DNA from: Flavobacterium sp.
GTDB lineage: Bacteria; Bacteroidota; Bacteroidia; Flavobacteriales; Flavobacteriaceae
Direction of reading: 5' to 3'
DNA length: 57,484 nt
Assembly: GCF_021151785.1 (NCBI RefSeq)
Contig: NZ_JAGKWP010000002.1
Location: 1-57,484 of the forward strand
Below the pieces are notes generated by a model. The model worked only from the letters and a program-made list of their open reading frames with translations, ran no database searches and was not told the origin of the DNA. Made by a program: the position numbers and the translations under genes. This document shows positions 16,183 to 23,704 of the stretch, piece after piece; the first letter of the stretch is position 1, and each line of letters opens with the position of its first letter.

Positions 16183-18126
16183 TTATTTCTTAACTGAGTC
16201 TTTTGATTTATTTGTCTTTGCTTTTATTAGTTTTAAACGAATGGAATCTTGTTTAGTCAAAGTAAATTTCGGCATAAACTCACTATCTTTTCTAGGATAT
16301 AATTTTGCATATTCCCAATTTAAATTTCCTTCTAACATTCGTTTTTCAAGATCGGTTCGTGTAATTTTTTTATTGATGTATTTTTCTATCATCAAGGTGG
16401 CAATTGGGCCAGCCCAACGATTTCCCCAATATCCATTTTCTACAAATACAGCTATGGCGATTTTAGGATTGTGTCTAGGAGCGAATGCAACAAAAATAGA
16501 GTGGTCAGTCAATTGAACTCGTTTTCCATTTAGTTTGGTGAAGTTTTCTGCTGTTCCTGTTTTTCCGCAAATTTCTAAACCTTGAACGCCTAAACCTGCG
16601 GCTGTACCTAGGTTATAAACATCAAATAACCCATCTATCACTGGTTCAAAGTGTCTTGATTCAACAGAAGTGGTATGTTTCGTGGTGTATTTAGAATCAA
16701 TCTTATGATTCTTAATTTTCTTAATTACGTGTGGTGTATAATACCAACCCTTATTGGCAACAATGGCCATCATGTTAGCTAATTGTATGGGAGTCATTAA
16801 AACTTCACCCTGACCAATTGAATTTGAAATAATTGTTGAGGAACGCCAACCACCATTTGGATAATAATGGTCGTAAAATTTAGAACTTGGAATATGACCT
16901 TTTCTTCCAGGAGGTAAATCATAGCCTAAAAATTGTCCCAACCCAAAACTTTTCATATGCTTATTCCATTGGTCAACTCCAATTTTGGGTTTACTGTATT
17001 TTTCAATAGTTCTTTTGTAAACTTGTGCAAAATAAGTATTACATGATTTATAAATTCCATTGTGAAGTTTGATGATTCCTCCAGGGCAGTGACAACGCAT
17101 GAAAGCTCCACGGCCATATGAAAAACCATGACTACAGGTAAAAGTAGTTTCAGTATTAACAACACCTTCTTGTAAGCCTACTAATCCAGTGAGTATCTTA
17201 AAAGGTGAACCTGGGGGGTATTCTGCTAATAAACCTCGATCAAAAAGGGGTTTGGCAATGGAATCGTTATATAATTTTGTGTAGTTTTTTGAGCGTTCTC
17301 TACCTACTAATAATGATGGTTTATATGAAGGAGCTGTAACTAAAGCAAGAATTTCTCCTGACTTAGGTTCAATAGCAACAATCCCCCCCCGTTTATTAAT
17401 CATCAACTCTTCTCCGTATTTTTGTAAATCTCCATCAATAGAAAGGGTTATGTCACTTCCTTGTTGAGCGATGGTGTCAAATTTTCCTTCTTTGTAAGAT
17501 CCGATTTCACGGTTGTGTTTGTCTTTTAAAATGTATTTTACACCTTTTACGCCACGCAAAATATCTTCATAAGCCTCTTCAACACCTTGTCTGCCAATTA
17601 AGTCACCACTTTTATAATAAGGATTCTTTTCAATAATTTGGTCGTTAACTTGTGTGATAAATCCAAAAATATTAGCGCCATAATCTACTTGATAATCTCG
17701 TAAAGCTCTTTTTTGAATATAAAAACCTTTGTATTTTCTAACTTTTTCCTGAAAAGCAGCAAATTCAAGTTTATTCAATTGTGCAAGGAAAACGGAAGGA
17801 AGTCTAGGACTGTATATTTTTGCTTTATCAATTTTTTTTAGGAATTCATCTTTGGTAATTCTTAAAATTCGACAAAATTCGAGTGTGTCAATGTTTTTAA
17901 CTTCATTGGGCACTACCATAATGTCATAAGAGGGCTGATTAGCTACTAAAAGTTTTCCATTACGGTCATAAATATAACCTCGTTCAGGGAAATCGTAGTT
18001 AATTTTAATGGCGTTGTTTTCTGATTTTATTTTTAGCGTTTCATCAATTACTTGTAAATAAAAAAGACGAATCAATAAAATAACAGCCGTTACGATAATG
18101 ATAGTAGGTAATAATGTCTTTCTCAT
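16183..18126 (-). CDS. mrdA: penicillin-binding protein 2 (elongasome transpeptidase)
   Basis: 647 residues: one N-terminal membrane helix (about 6-24), a PBP dimerisation domain starting NYDFPERGYIYDRNGKLLVAN, and the transpeptidase domain. SPFK (Ser307, Lys310) is the active-site SxxK, SNSIGQGEVLMTP carries SxN, and KTGTAEN is the KTG box. It crosslinks peptidoglycan during elongation with RodA. The start overlaps the mreD stop by 4 bases. An eight-base G homopolymer (C on the plus strand near 17386) lies in the conserved KRGGIVAIEP stretch, but the frame is intact. Confidence 0.97.
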   Translation of the reverse strand: MRKTLLPTIIIVTAVILLIRLFYLQVIDETLKIKSENNAIKINYDFPERGYIYDRNGKLLVANQPSYDIMVVPNEVKNIDTLEFCRILRITKDEFLKKIDKAKIYSPRLPSVFLAQLNKLEFAAFQEKVRKYKGFYIQKRALRDYQVDYGANIFGFITQVNDQIIEKNPYYKSGDLIGRQGVEEAYEDILRGVKGVKYILKDKHNREIGSYKEGKFDTIAQQGSDITLSIDGDLQKYGEELMINKRGGIVAIEPKSGEILALVTAPSYKPSLLVGRERSKNYTKLYNDSIAKPLFDRGLLAEYPPGSPFKILTGLVGLQEGVVNTETTFTCSHGFSYGRGAFMRCHCPGGIIKLHNGIYKSCNTYFAQVYKRTIEKYSKPKIGVDQWNKHMKSFGLGQFLGYDLPPGRKGHIPSSKFYDHYYPNGGWRSSTIISNSIGQGEVLMTPIQLANMMAIVANKGWYYTPHVIKKIKNHKIDSKYTTKHTTSVESRHFEPVIDGLFDVYNLGTAAGLGVQGLEICGKTGTAENFTKLNGKRVQLTDHSIFVAFAPRHNPKIAIAVFVENGYWGNRWAGPIATLMIEKYINKKITRTDLEKRMLEGNLNWEYAKLYPRKDSEFMPKFTLTKQDSIRLKLIKAKTNKSKDSVKK

Positions 18127-18629
18127 TTTCTACTTGGCTTTATTAAATAGATGCTAATTACACAGATGATAAATGTGAAAATCGTACTTAATATGGTACG
18201 AGAAATAATTTCAAAAAATAGATCTAAACGATATACTTCTAAACTAAACAAAATAGTATGATGGAAAAGAATCGATATCATAATGAAAGTAAAACGATCC
18301 ACTGAAAGTTTGTCTGCAATACGAATGGTTTGGTATTCATAACTCAATCCAAAAGCAAAACGCAAGAAACTCGGACGTAGATAAGCTAATAATAAACAAG
18401 CCGTTGCGTGCACTCCGCCACTGTCACTGAAGATGTCCATAACTAAGCCTAGGAAAAAACTAGCTGTAATGAATCCAAACTTATTAGAATTGATAGGGTA
18501 AAGAATAATGAATAGAATATAAACATAGGGATCAATCCATCCTCCAAAATTGATCTGATTAAGAACGAAAATTTGAATGATTAGTAAAACAACAAACCGG
18601 ATGCTATTTAAAATAAAATTGCTATTCAT
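18123..18629 (-). CDS. mreD: rod shape-determining protein MreD
   Basis: 168 residues with five or six hydrophobic helices; MreD by position and by the typical IYILFIILYPI and FFLGLVMDIFSDSGGVHATA segments. An inner-membrane component linking MreC to the wall synthases. It is tightly packed, starting 2 bases after mreC and overlapping mrdA by 4 bases. Confidence 0.93.
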   Translation of the reverse strand: MNSNFILNSIRFVVLLIIQIFVLNQINFGGWIDPYVYILFIILYPINSNKFGFITASFFLGLVMDIFSDSGGVHATACLLLAYLRPSFLRFAFGLSYEYQTIRIADKLSVDRFTFIMISILFHHTILFSLEVYRLDLFFEIISRTILSTIFTFIICVISIYLIKPSRK

Positions 18630-18631
18630 TA

Positions 18632-19462
18632 TTATTTATTGACTTCTTTTTCTGAAGCGGCTTCTAGGATTTCTTTTTCTTTTCTTTTCTTGTTTTCAAT
18701 AATGTAAACATAACCTAAATTAGTCATGTCATTAAATAACCGTACATTGATAACAAATTTATTAGTTGATTTATCAATGAAAATTTTATCAATTTTACCC
18801 ACAGGGATGTTTTCAGGGAAAATATAAGATTGACCACCTGTTACAATGGTATCTCCTTTCTTAAGAGTGGCTAATTTTGGTACATCAATTAACTGAACAT
18901 ATCCTGTGTTTTTTCCATCCCAAGTAATTGAACCAAAGTGATTTGAATTTTTAATTTTTCCATTGATTGGATTATTAGTGTGTAGAATGCTAATAACAGT
19001 CGCAAAATTTTTAGTGGTTTTATCTACTATGCCTACTACTCCGCGATCACTAATAACGCCCATATCACCTTTAATCCCTTTTAAGTTTCCTCTATCTAAT
19101 GTTATGTAATTTTCTTGTTTCTCGTATGAATTTTTTATTACACGAGCTGGGATTACTCTAAAGTCCGTAGCAAAAGAAGGGGCGCTCTTTAAGTCAATTA
19201 CTGTATCTTTAGTGTTGAATAGTAATTCCTTTAATCGAGCATTTTCTAGTGCTAATTCTTCATTTTTGGCTCGTAAACCAAAATACTCTCTTACATTGTT
19301 AATTTTTTCATAGGTATAGCCTGAAATACTATTTGCTGAATGAATATATTGACTTCGATGATAAGAATGCGACTGAATAGTAAGCATTAGTGAAATGCTT
19401 AGAAGCAGCAAAAACAGCAATCTATAGCTGTTTTTTATAATAAAATAGATGATTTGCTGCAT
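18632..19462 (-). CDS. mreC: rod shape-determining protein MreC
   Basis: 276 residues: a short cytoplasmic start, one membrane helix (about 12-28), a coiled coil (about 50-85, EELALENARLKELLFN), then two beta-barrel subdomains with ITLDRGNLKGIKGDMGVIS and GDTIVTGGQSYIFPENIPVG. It is a periplasmic scaffold that activates PBP2/RodA. It starts 10 bases after mreB. The C-terminus ends in a charged Lys/Glu tail. Confidence 0.96.
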   Translation of the reverse strand: MQQIIYFIIKNSYRLLFLLLLSISLMLTIQSHSYHRSQYIHSANSISGYTYEKINNVREYFGLRAKNEELALENARLKELLFNTKDTVIDLKSAPSFATDFRVIPARVIKNSYEKQENYITLDRGNLKGIKGDMGVISDRGVVGIVDKTTKNFATVISILHTNNPINGKIKNSNHFGSITWDGKNTGYVQLIDVPKLATLKKGDTIVTGGQSYIFPENIPVGKIDKIFIDKSTNKFVINVRLFNDMTNLGYVYIIENKKRKEKEILEAASEKEVNK

Positions 19463-19472
19463 TAACTAAGTC

Positions 19473-20501
19473 TTATTTAATTAAGATGTTTTTGTATTTG
19501 TTGATGTTTTTTAAAGCCATACCCGTTCCTCTAACTACGGCTCTTAATGGGTCTTCTGCAATGTAAACAGGTAAATCTGTTTTCAAAGAAATTCGTTTGT
19601 CTAATCCTCTCAACATGGAACCACCACCAGCTAAATAGATACCCGTATTGTAAATATCTGCGGCTAGTTCAGGAGGGGTTTGTGATAATGTTTCCATGAT
19701 AGCATCTTCAATACGTTGAATGGACTTGTCTAGAGCTTTTGCAATTTCTCTGTATGACACATCAACTTGTTTGGGTTTTCCAGTTAATAAATCACGTCCT
19801 TGAACTGACATATCCTCTGGAGCGGTATCTAAATCTTCAGTAGCGGCACCAATTTGTATTTTAATTTTTTCAGCGGTGGTTTCTCCAACAAACAAGTTAT
19901 GTGCAGTTCTCATGTAATAAATGATATCATTAGTGAAAACATCACCCGCAATTTTTACTGATTTATCACAAACGATACCGCCTAATGCAATGACTGCAAT
20001 TTCTGTAGTTCCACCGCCTATGTCTACTATCATGTTTCCTTTAGGTTGCATAATATCAACTCCAATACCAATAGCAGCTGCCATAGGTTCATGAATCAAA
20101 TAAACCTCTTTTCCATTTACACGCTCAGCAGATTCTTTTACGGCACGCATCTCCACCTCAGTAATGCCTGAAGGAATACAAATTACCATACGTAACGCAG
20201 GTGTAAATAATTTTTTCTTTAGTGCTGGTATGCTTTTAATAAACATACTAATCATTTTTTCTGATGCATCAAAATCGGCAATAACCCCATCTTTTAAAGG
20301 TCGAATTGTTTTGATATTTTCGTGTGTTTTTCCTTGCATCATATTAGCTTCTTTTCCAACAGCTATAATTTTGCCAGAAATACGGTCTCTAGCGACGATG
20401 GAAGGACTATCTATAACAACTTTATCGTTGTGAATGATCAATGTATTTGCGGTACCAAGGTCAATAGCAATGTCCTCAGTCATGAAATCAAAAAATCCCA
20501 T
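19473..20501 (-). CDS. mreB: rod shape-determining protein MreB (actin homologue)
   Basis: 342 residues. Starts MGFFDFMTEDIAIDLGTANT, with phosphate loop DLGTANT, second phosphate motif DIGGGTTEIAVIALGG and adenosine motif GIYLAGGGSMLRGLDKRI. It forms membrane-bound filaments that organise lateral wall synthesis. First gene of mreB-mreC-mreD-mrdA-rodA, with its own TACTTTTG promoter element after the purH terminator. Confidence 0.98.
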   Translation of the reverse strand: MGFFDFMTEDIAIDLGTANTLIIHNDKVVIDSPSIVARDRISGKIIAVGKEANMMQGKTHENIKTIRPLKDGVIADFDASEKMISMFIKSIPALKKKLFTPALRMVICIPSGITEVEMRAVKESAERVNGKEVYLIHEPMAAAIGIGVDIMQPKGNMIVDIGGGTTEIAVIALGGIVCDKSVKIAGDVFTNDIIYYMRTAHNLFVGETTAEKIKIQIGAATEDLDTAPEDMSVQGRDLLTGKPKQVDVSYREIAKALDKSIQRIEDAIMETLSQTPPELAADIYNTGIYLAGGGSMLRGLDKRISLKTDLPVYIAEDPLRAVVRGTGMALKNINKYKNILIK

Positions 20502-20547
20502 ATATGTTTTTATAAAGGGTTAATGTAACTATAGTTTATTCAACTGA

Positions 20548-20555
20548 CAAAAGTA
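20548..20555 (-). promoter_or_regulatory. -7 element of the mreB operon
   Basis: TACTTTTG (20555-20548), about 47 bases before the mreB start and just after the purH terminator. No convincing TTG at -33. Confidence 0.6.
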
Positions 20556-20578
20556 GAAAAATATTTTGTTTTTAATGT

Positions 20579-20613
20579 AAAAAAAATGCATTAAAACAAA
20601 AAGTCTTAATGCA
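20579..20613 (-). terminator. terminator after purH
   Basis: Stem TGCATTAA/TTAATGCA (20613-20606 with 20594-20587) followed on the minus strand by eight T. Confidence 0.85.
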
Positions 20614-20644
20614 CTTAATTACTTGGTTTTATTTGATTTTATTC

Positions 20645-22171
20645 TTAGTGTTTAAAATGACGTACACCAGTGAAAACCATAGCTAAATTATTTTCGTTGC
20701 AATAGTTTATACTTAGCTCGTCTTTTATAGAACCACCTGGCTGGATTACCGCTGTAATTCCTGCTTTATTTGCAATTTCAACACAATCTGGAAAAGGGAA
20801 AAAAGCATCACTTGCCATAACTGCTCCTGTCAAATCAAATTCAAAGGATTGCGCTTTTTCTATTGCTTGTCTTAATGCGTCAACTCTAGAAGTTTGTCCT
20901 GTTCCTGAAGCACATAGTTGTTTGTTTTTTGCTAATACAATAGTATTAGATTTGGTGTGTTTGCAAATTTTTGAAGCAAAGATTAAATCTTCAATTTCAT
21001 CATTTGTCGGTGCTGTAGTTGTAACTGTTTTTAACTGTTCTTTTGAATCAGTAATATAGTCTTTTTCTTGCACTAAAATTCCGTTTAGACAAGTTCTCAC
21101 TTGTTTAGCTGGTAAAGTTACTTCGTTTAAGATTAAGATGATTCTATTTTTCTTTTCCTCTAAAATGCCTATTGCTTCTTGGTCAAAAGCAGGAGCAATA
21201 ACTACTTCACAAAATAGTTTGTTAATTTCTTCAGCGGTTGCTTCATCAATTAGTCCATTCGCAATTAATACACCTCCAAAAGCAGAAGTAGGGTCTCCAG
21301 CTAAAGCTTCTAAATAAGCTTCTTTCATTGTGGGTCTTGTAGCGATTCCACAAGCATTGTTGTGTTTTAAAATAGCAAAAGTAGGCTCGTCTGTTTTAAA
21401 TTCGCTAATTAAATTTACAGCAGCATCTACATCTAACAAATTATTGTAAGACAGTTCTTTTCCATGTAATTTAGTAAAAAGTTGATCAAAGTCTCCGAAG
21501 AACAATCCTTTTTGATGTGGGTTTTCTCCATAGCGTAAAACTTGCCCGTTAGATTCACTTATTTTTAAATAGCTATCTTCTTCATTGAAGTAATTAAAAA
21601 TAGCCGTGTCATAGTTAGAAGAAACATGAAAAGCTTTAGTAGCTAGTAGTTTACGTTGGGCTAAAGTAGTAGAACCATTCTCTTCAGTATAATGTTGTAA
21701 AAAAGATTCATATTCATTTACAGAAGCTACAATAACAGTATCTTTAAAATTTTTGGCAGCTGCACGAATTAATGAAATCCCTCCGATATCAATTTTTTCA
21801 ATAATATCTGGTTCTGAGGCTCCTGAAGCAACGGTTTTTTCAAAAGGATATAAATCTACAATTACTAGATCGATTTGTGGTATATTAAATTCGGTCATTT
21901 GAGCTACATCGCCATCATGGTCTTGTCGGTTTAAAATCCCACCAAAAATTTTTGGATGTAAGGTTTTAACTCTACCACCTAAAATGGAAGGGTAAGACGT
22001 TACGTCTTCAACTGCAATTACTGGTATGCCTAAATTTTTAATAAATTCTTCAGTTCCTCCTGTAGAATATAAAGTAACTTGGTTTTCATGTAAGGCTTGG
22101 ACAATAGGTGCTAAGCCTGTTTTATCAAATACAGAAATGAGAGCTGCTTTGATTTTCTTGGTATGTGTCAT
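20645..22171 (-). CDS. purH: bifunctional AICAR transformylase / IMP cyclohydrolase
   Basis: 508 residues from the ATG at 22171. The frame extends to 22195, but that ATG sits inside the promoter. The N-terminal MGS-like cyclohydrolase domain (AALISVFDKTGL, YSTGGTEEFI, SYPSILGGRVKTLHPKIFGG) is followed by the transformylase domain (RYGENPHQKG, LKHNNACGIA, SDAFFPFPDCVEIA). It carries out the last two steps of purine synthesis. It precedes the mre operon, an order usual in Bacteroidetes, but has its own promoter and terminator. Confidence 0.97.
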   Translation of the reverse strand: MTHTKKIKAALISVFDKTGLAPIVQALHENQVTLYSTGGTEEFIKNLGIPVIAVEDVTSYPSILGGRVKTLHPKIFGGILNRQDHDGDVAQMTEFNIPQIDLVIVDLYPFEKTVASGASEPDIIEKIDIGGISLIRAAAKNFKDTVIVASVNEYESFLQHYTEENGSTTLAQRKLLATKAFHVSSNYDTAIFNYFNEEDSYLKISESNGQVLRYGENPHQKGLFFGDFDQLFTKLHGKELSYNNLLDVDAAVNLISEFKTDEPTFAILKHNNACGIATRPTMKEAYLEALAGDPTSAFGGVLIANGLIDEATAEEINKLFCEVVIAPAFDQEAIGILEEKKNRIILILNEVTLPAKQVRTCLNGILVQEKDYITDSKEQLKTVTTTAPTNDEIEDLIFASKICKHTKSNTIVLAKNKQLCASGTGQTSRVDALRQAIEKAQSFEFDLTGAVMASDAFFPFPDCVEIANKAGITAVIQPGGSIKDELSINYCNENNLAMVFTGVRHFKH

Positions 22172-22192
22172 TGTGTTGTTGTTTTGAAGCTG

Positions 22193-22223
22193 CAAAAGTA
22201 ACTATACTATCTTTAACTTTCAA
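22193..22223 (-). promoter_or_regulatory. promoter of purH
   Basis: TTG (22223-22221), a 20-base spacer and TACTTTTG (22200-22193). The 19 bases from 22182 to 22200 are identical to those at the ppa promoter and extend into an imperfect palindrome TTTTGCAGCTTCAAAA. Confidence 0.85.
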
Positions 22224-22293
22224 GAACAATTGGACAAATTGTAACAACTTTTGTTTTTTGACTACTAATTTGATAAACAAGAGTAGAGAAGGT

Positions 22294-23544
22294 ATGTTTT
22301 TGTATTTAAGATTATTAGGAGAGAGTTTAACGTTTGCATTAAATGCATTAAGGAACAATAAGTTGCGAACATTTCTTTCGTTACTTGGGGTAACCATTGG
22401 TATTTTTTCAATTATAGCTGTTTTAGCGGCTGTTGATTCTATGAAAAAAAATATTGAAGGTAGTTTGGAAGGCATGGATAAAAATACCATTTATCTTTTT
22501 AAATTTTCATTTGGACCATCTGATATACCTCAATGGAAGAGAGATCAATTTCCTAATGTTACTTATGAAGAGTATCAATTTTTAAAACGAAATTTAACAG
22601 ATGTAAATCAAATTTCTTTTAACTTTTTTACACGGAATGAAAGTATTAAATATGAGGATAATATTGTTACTTCTATTCGAGTTAAGCCTTCTACTTATGA
22701 GTTTTTTGACATTGAACCGTTTGTTGTTGAAAAAGGACGTTTGTTTAATGAATCAGAATCAAATTCTGGAGTTCCTGTTATAGTAATCGGATACGATGTA
22801 GCTGAAGGGCTATTCCAAAATAATGATCCTCTTGGAAAACAAATCAGATTGTATGGTCAACGTTTTAAAGTGATTGGAGTATTGAAGAAGCAAGGCCAAG
22901 ATACTTTTGGTGATAGTAATGATATTGCTGTTTTTTTTCCTGTCAACTTCATGAGAAAAATGTATGGGGATAATAACAAAGCGTTTACTCCAGCTATTTT
23001 AATTAAGCCTGAAAAAGGTGTTGATGTGGAAGAATTTAAAGCTGAATTAGTACAAAAACTAAGAAATCATCGTGGATTAAAACCAGATGATATTAATAAT
23101 TTCTTCATAAATGTTTTATCTGGATTTACTAAGTTTATTGATGATATAACAAGTCAGATGAATTTGGTAGGTTGGATTCTTAGTGGTTTTTCTTTGCTTG
23201 TAGGTGGTTTTGGGATTGCCAATATTATGTTCGTCTCTGTTAAGGAACGAACGAACTTAATTGGAATACAAAAAGCACTTGGAGCAAAAAATCGTTTTAT
23301 TTTATTTCAATTTTTATTTGAAGCAGTTATTTTGTCTTTAATTGGAGGAATGATTGGAATGATATTAGTTTGGGTTATTGCTATTATATTGACTAATGTG
23401 CTTGATTTTGAGTTTGTATTGAGCTTCTCAAATGTTATTTTAGGATCAAGTTTAGCAATTATTATCGGATTAGTTGCTGGTATTATACCTGCAATTTCTG
23501 CCTCAAAATTAGATCCAGTTGAAGCGATAAGAACAGGAATGTAA
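22294..23544 (+). CDS. MacB-like ABC transporter permease
   Basis: 416 residues from the ATG at 22294. The longer frame from 22165 would run through the divergent purH promoter and adds Cys/Asn-rich sequence without family likeness. Layout is that of MacB/FtsX type: an N-terminal helix (LRTFLSLLGVTIGIFSIIAVLAAV), a large periplasmic MacB_PCD domain, and three C-terminal FtsX helices with FGIANIMFVSVKERTNLIGIQ and ASKLDPVEAIRTG. Such permeases pair with an ATPase to export lipoproteins, peptides or drugs; no ATPase gene is adjacent here. Confidence 0.94.
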   Translation: MFLYLRLLGESLTFALNALRNNKLRTFLSLLGVTIGIFSIIAVLAAVDSMKKNIEGSLEGMDKNTIYLFKFSFGPSDIPQWKRDQFPNVTYEEYQFLKRNLTDVNQISFNFFTRNESIKYEDNIVTSIRVKPSTYEFFDIEPFVVEKGRLFNESESNSGVPVIVIGYDVAEGLFQNNDPLGKQIRLYGQRFKVIGVLKKQGQDTFGDSNDIAVFFPVNFMRKMYGDNNKAFTPAILIKPEKGVDVEEFKAELVQKLRNHRGLKPDDINNFFINVLSGFTKFIDDITSQMNLVGWILSGFSLLVGGFGIANIMFVSVKERTNLIGIQKALGAKNRFILFQFLFEAVILSLIGGMIGMILVWVIAIILTNVLDFEFVLSFSNVILGSSLAIIIGLVAGIIPAISASKLDPVEAIRTGM

Positions 23545-23650
23545 GTGAAATAAATTAGTTTATTTCAGAGTAGAATAGTAATTAACGATTTAAACAAGTT
23601 AGTTAATTTTAAAATGACTGAGTTAATTGATGATTGAATTTTAGCATAAA

Positions 23651-23690
23651 ACTAAAAAGTCCCGATGAATTATCATCGGGACTTTTTAGT
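23651..23690. terminator. bidirectional terminator
   Basis: An 18-bp stem around a GTCCCGATGA core with A/T flanks. It serves the ABC permease gene and the converging outer-membrane protein gene. Confidence 0.93.
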
Positions 23691-23704
23691 TAGAACTAAC
23701 TTAA

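Noticed and set aside
17380..17400. Eight-base C/G homopolymer in mrdA as a phase-variation or frameshift site
   Set aside because: The frame is intact and the encoded KRGGIVAIEP is the conserved family sequence. A slippage site in an essential gene is unlikely, so it is only a point to check in read quality.
22165..22293. N-terminal extension of the ABC permease (43 residues)
   Set aside because: It runs through the divergent purH promoter and encodes Cys/Asn-rich sequence unlike any MacB-type permease. The ATG at 22294 places the first helix correctly.
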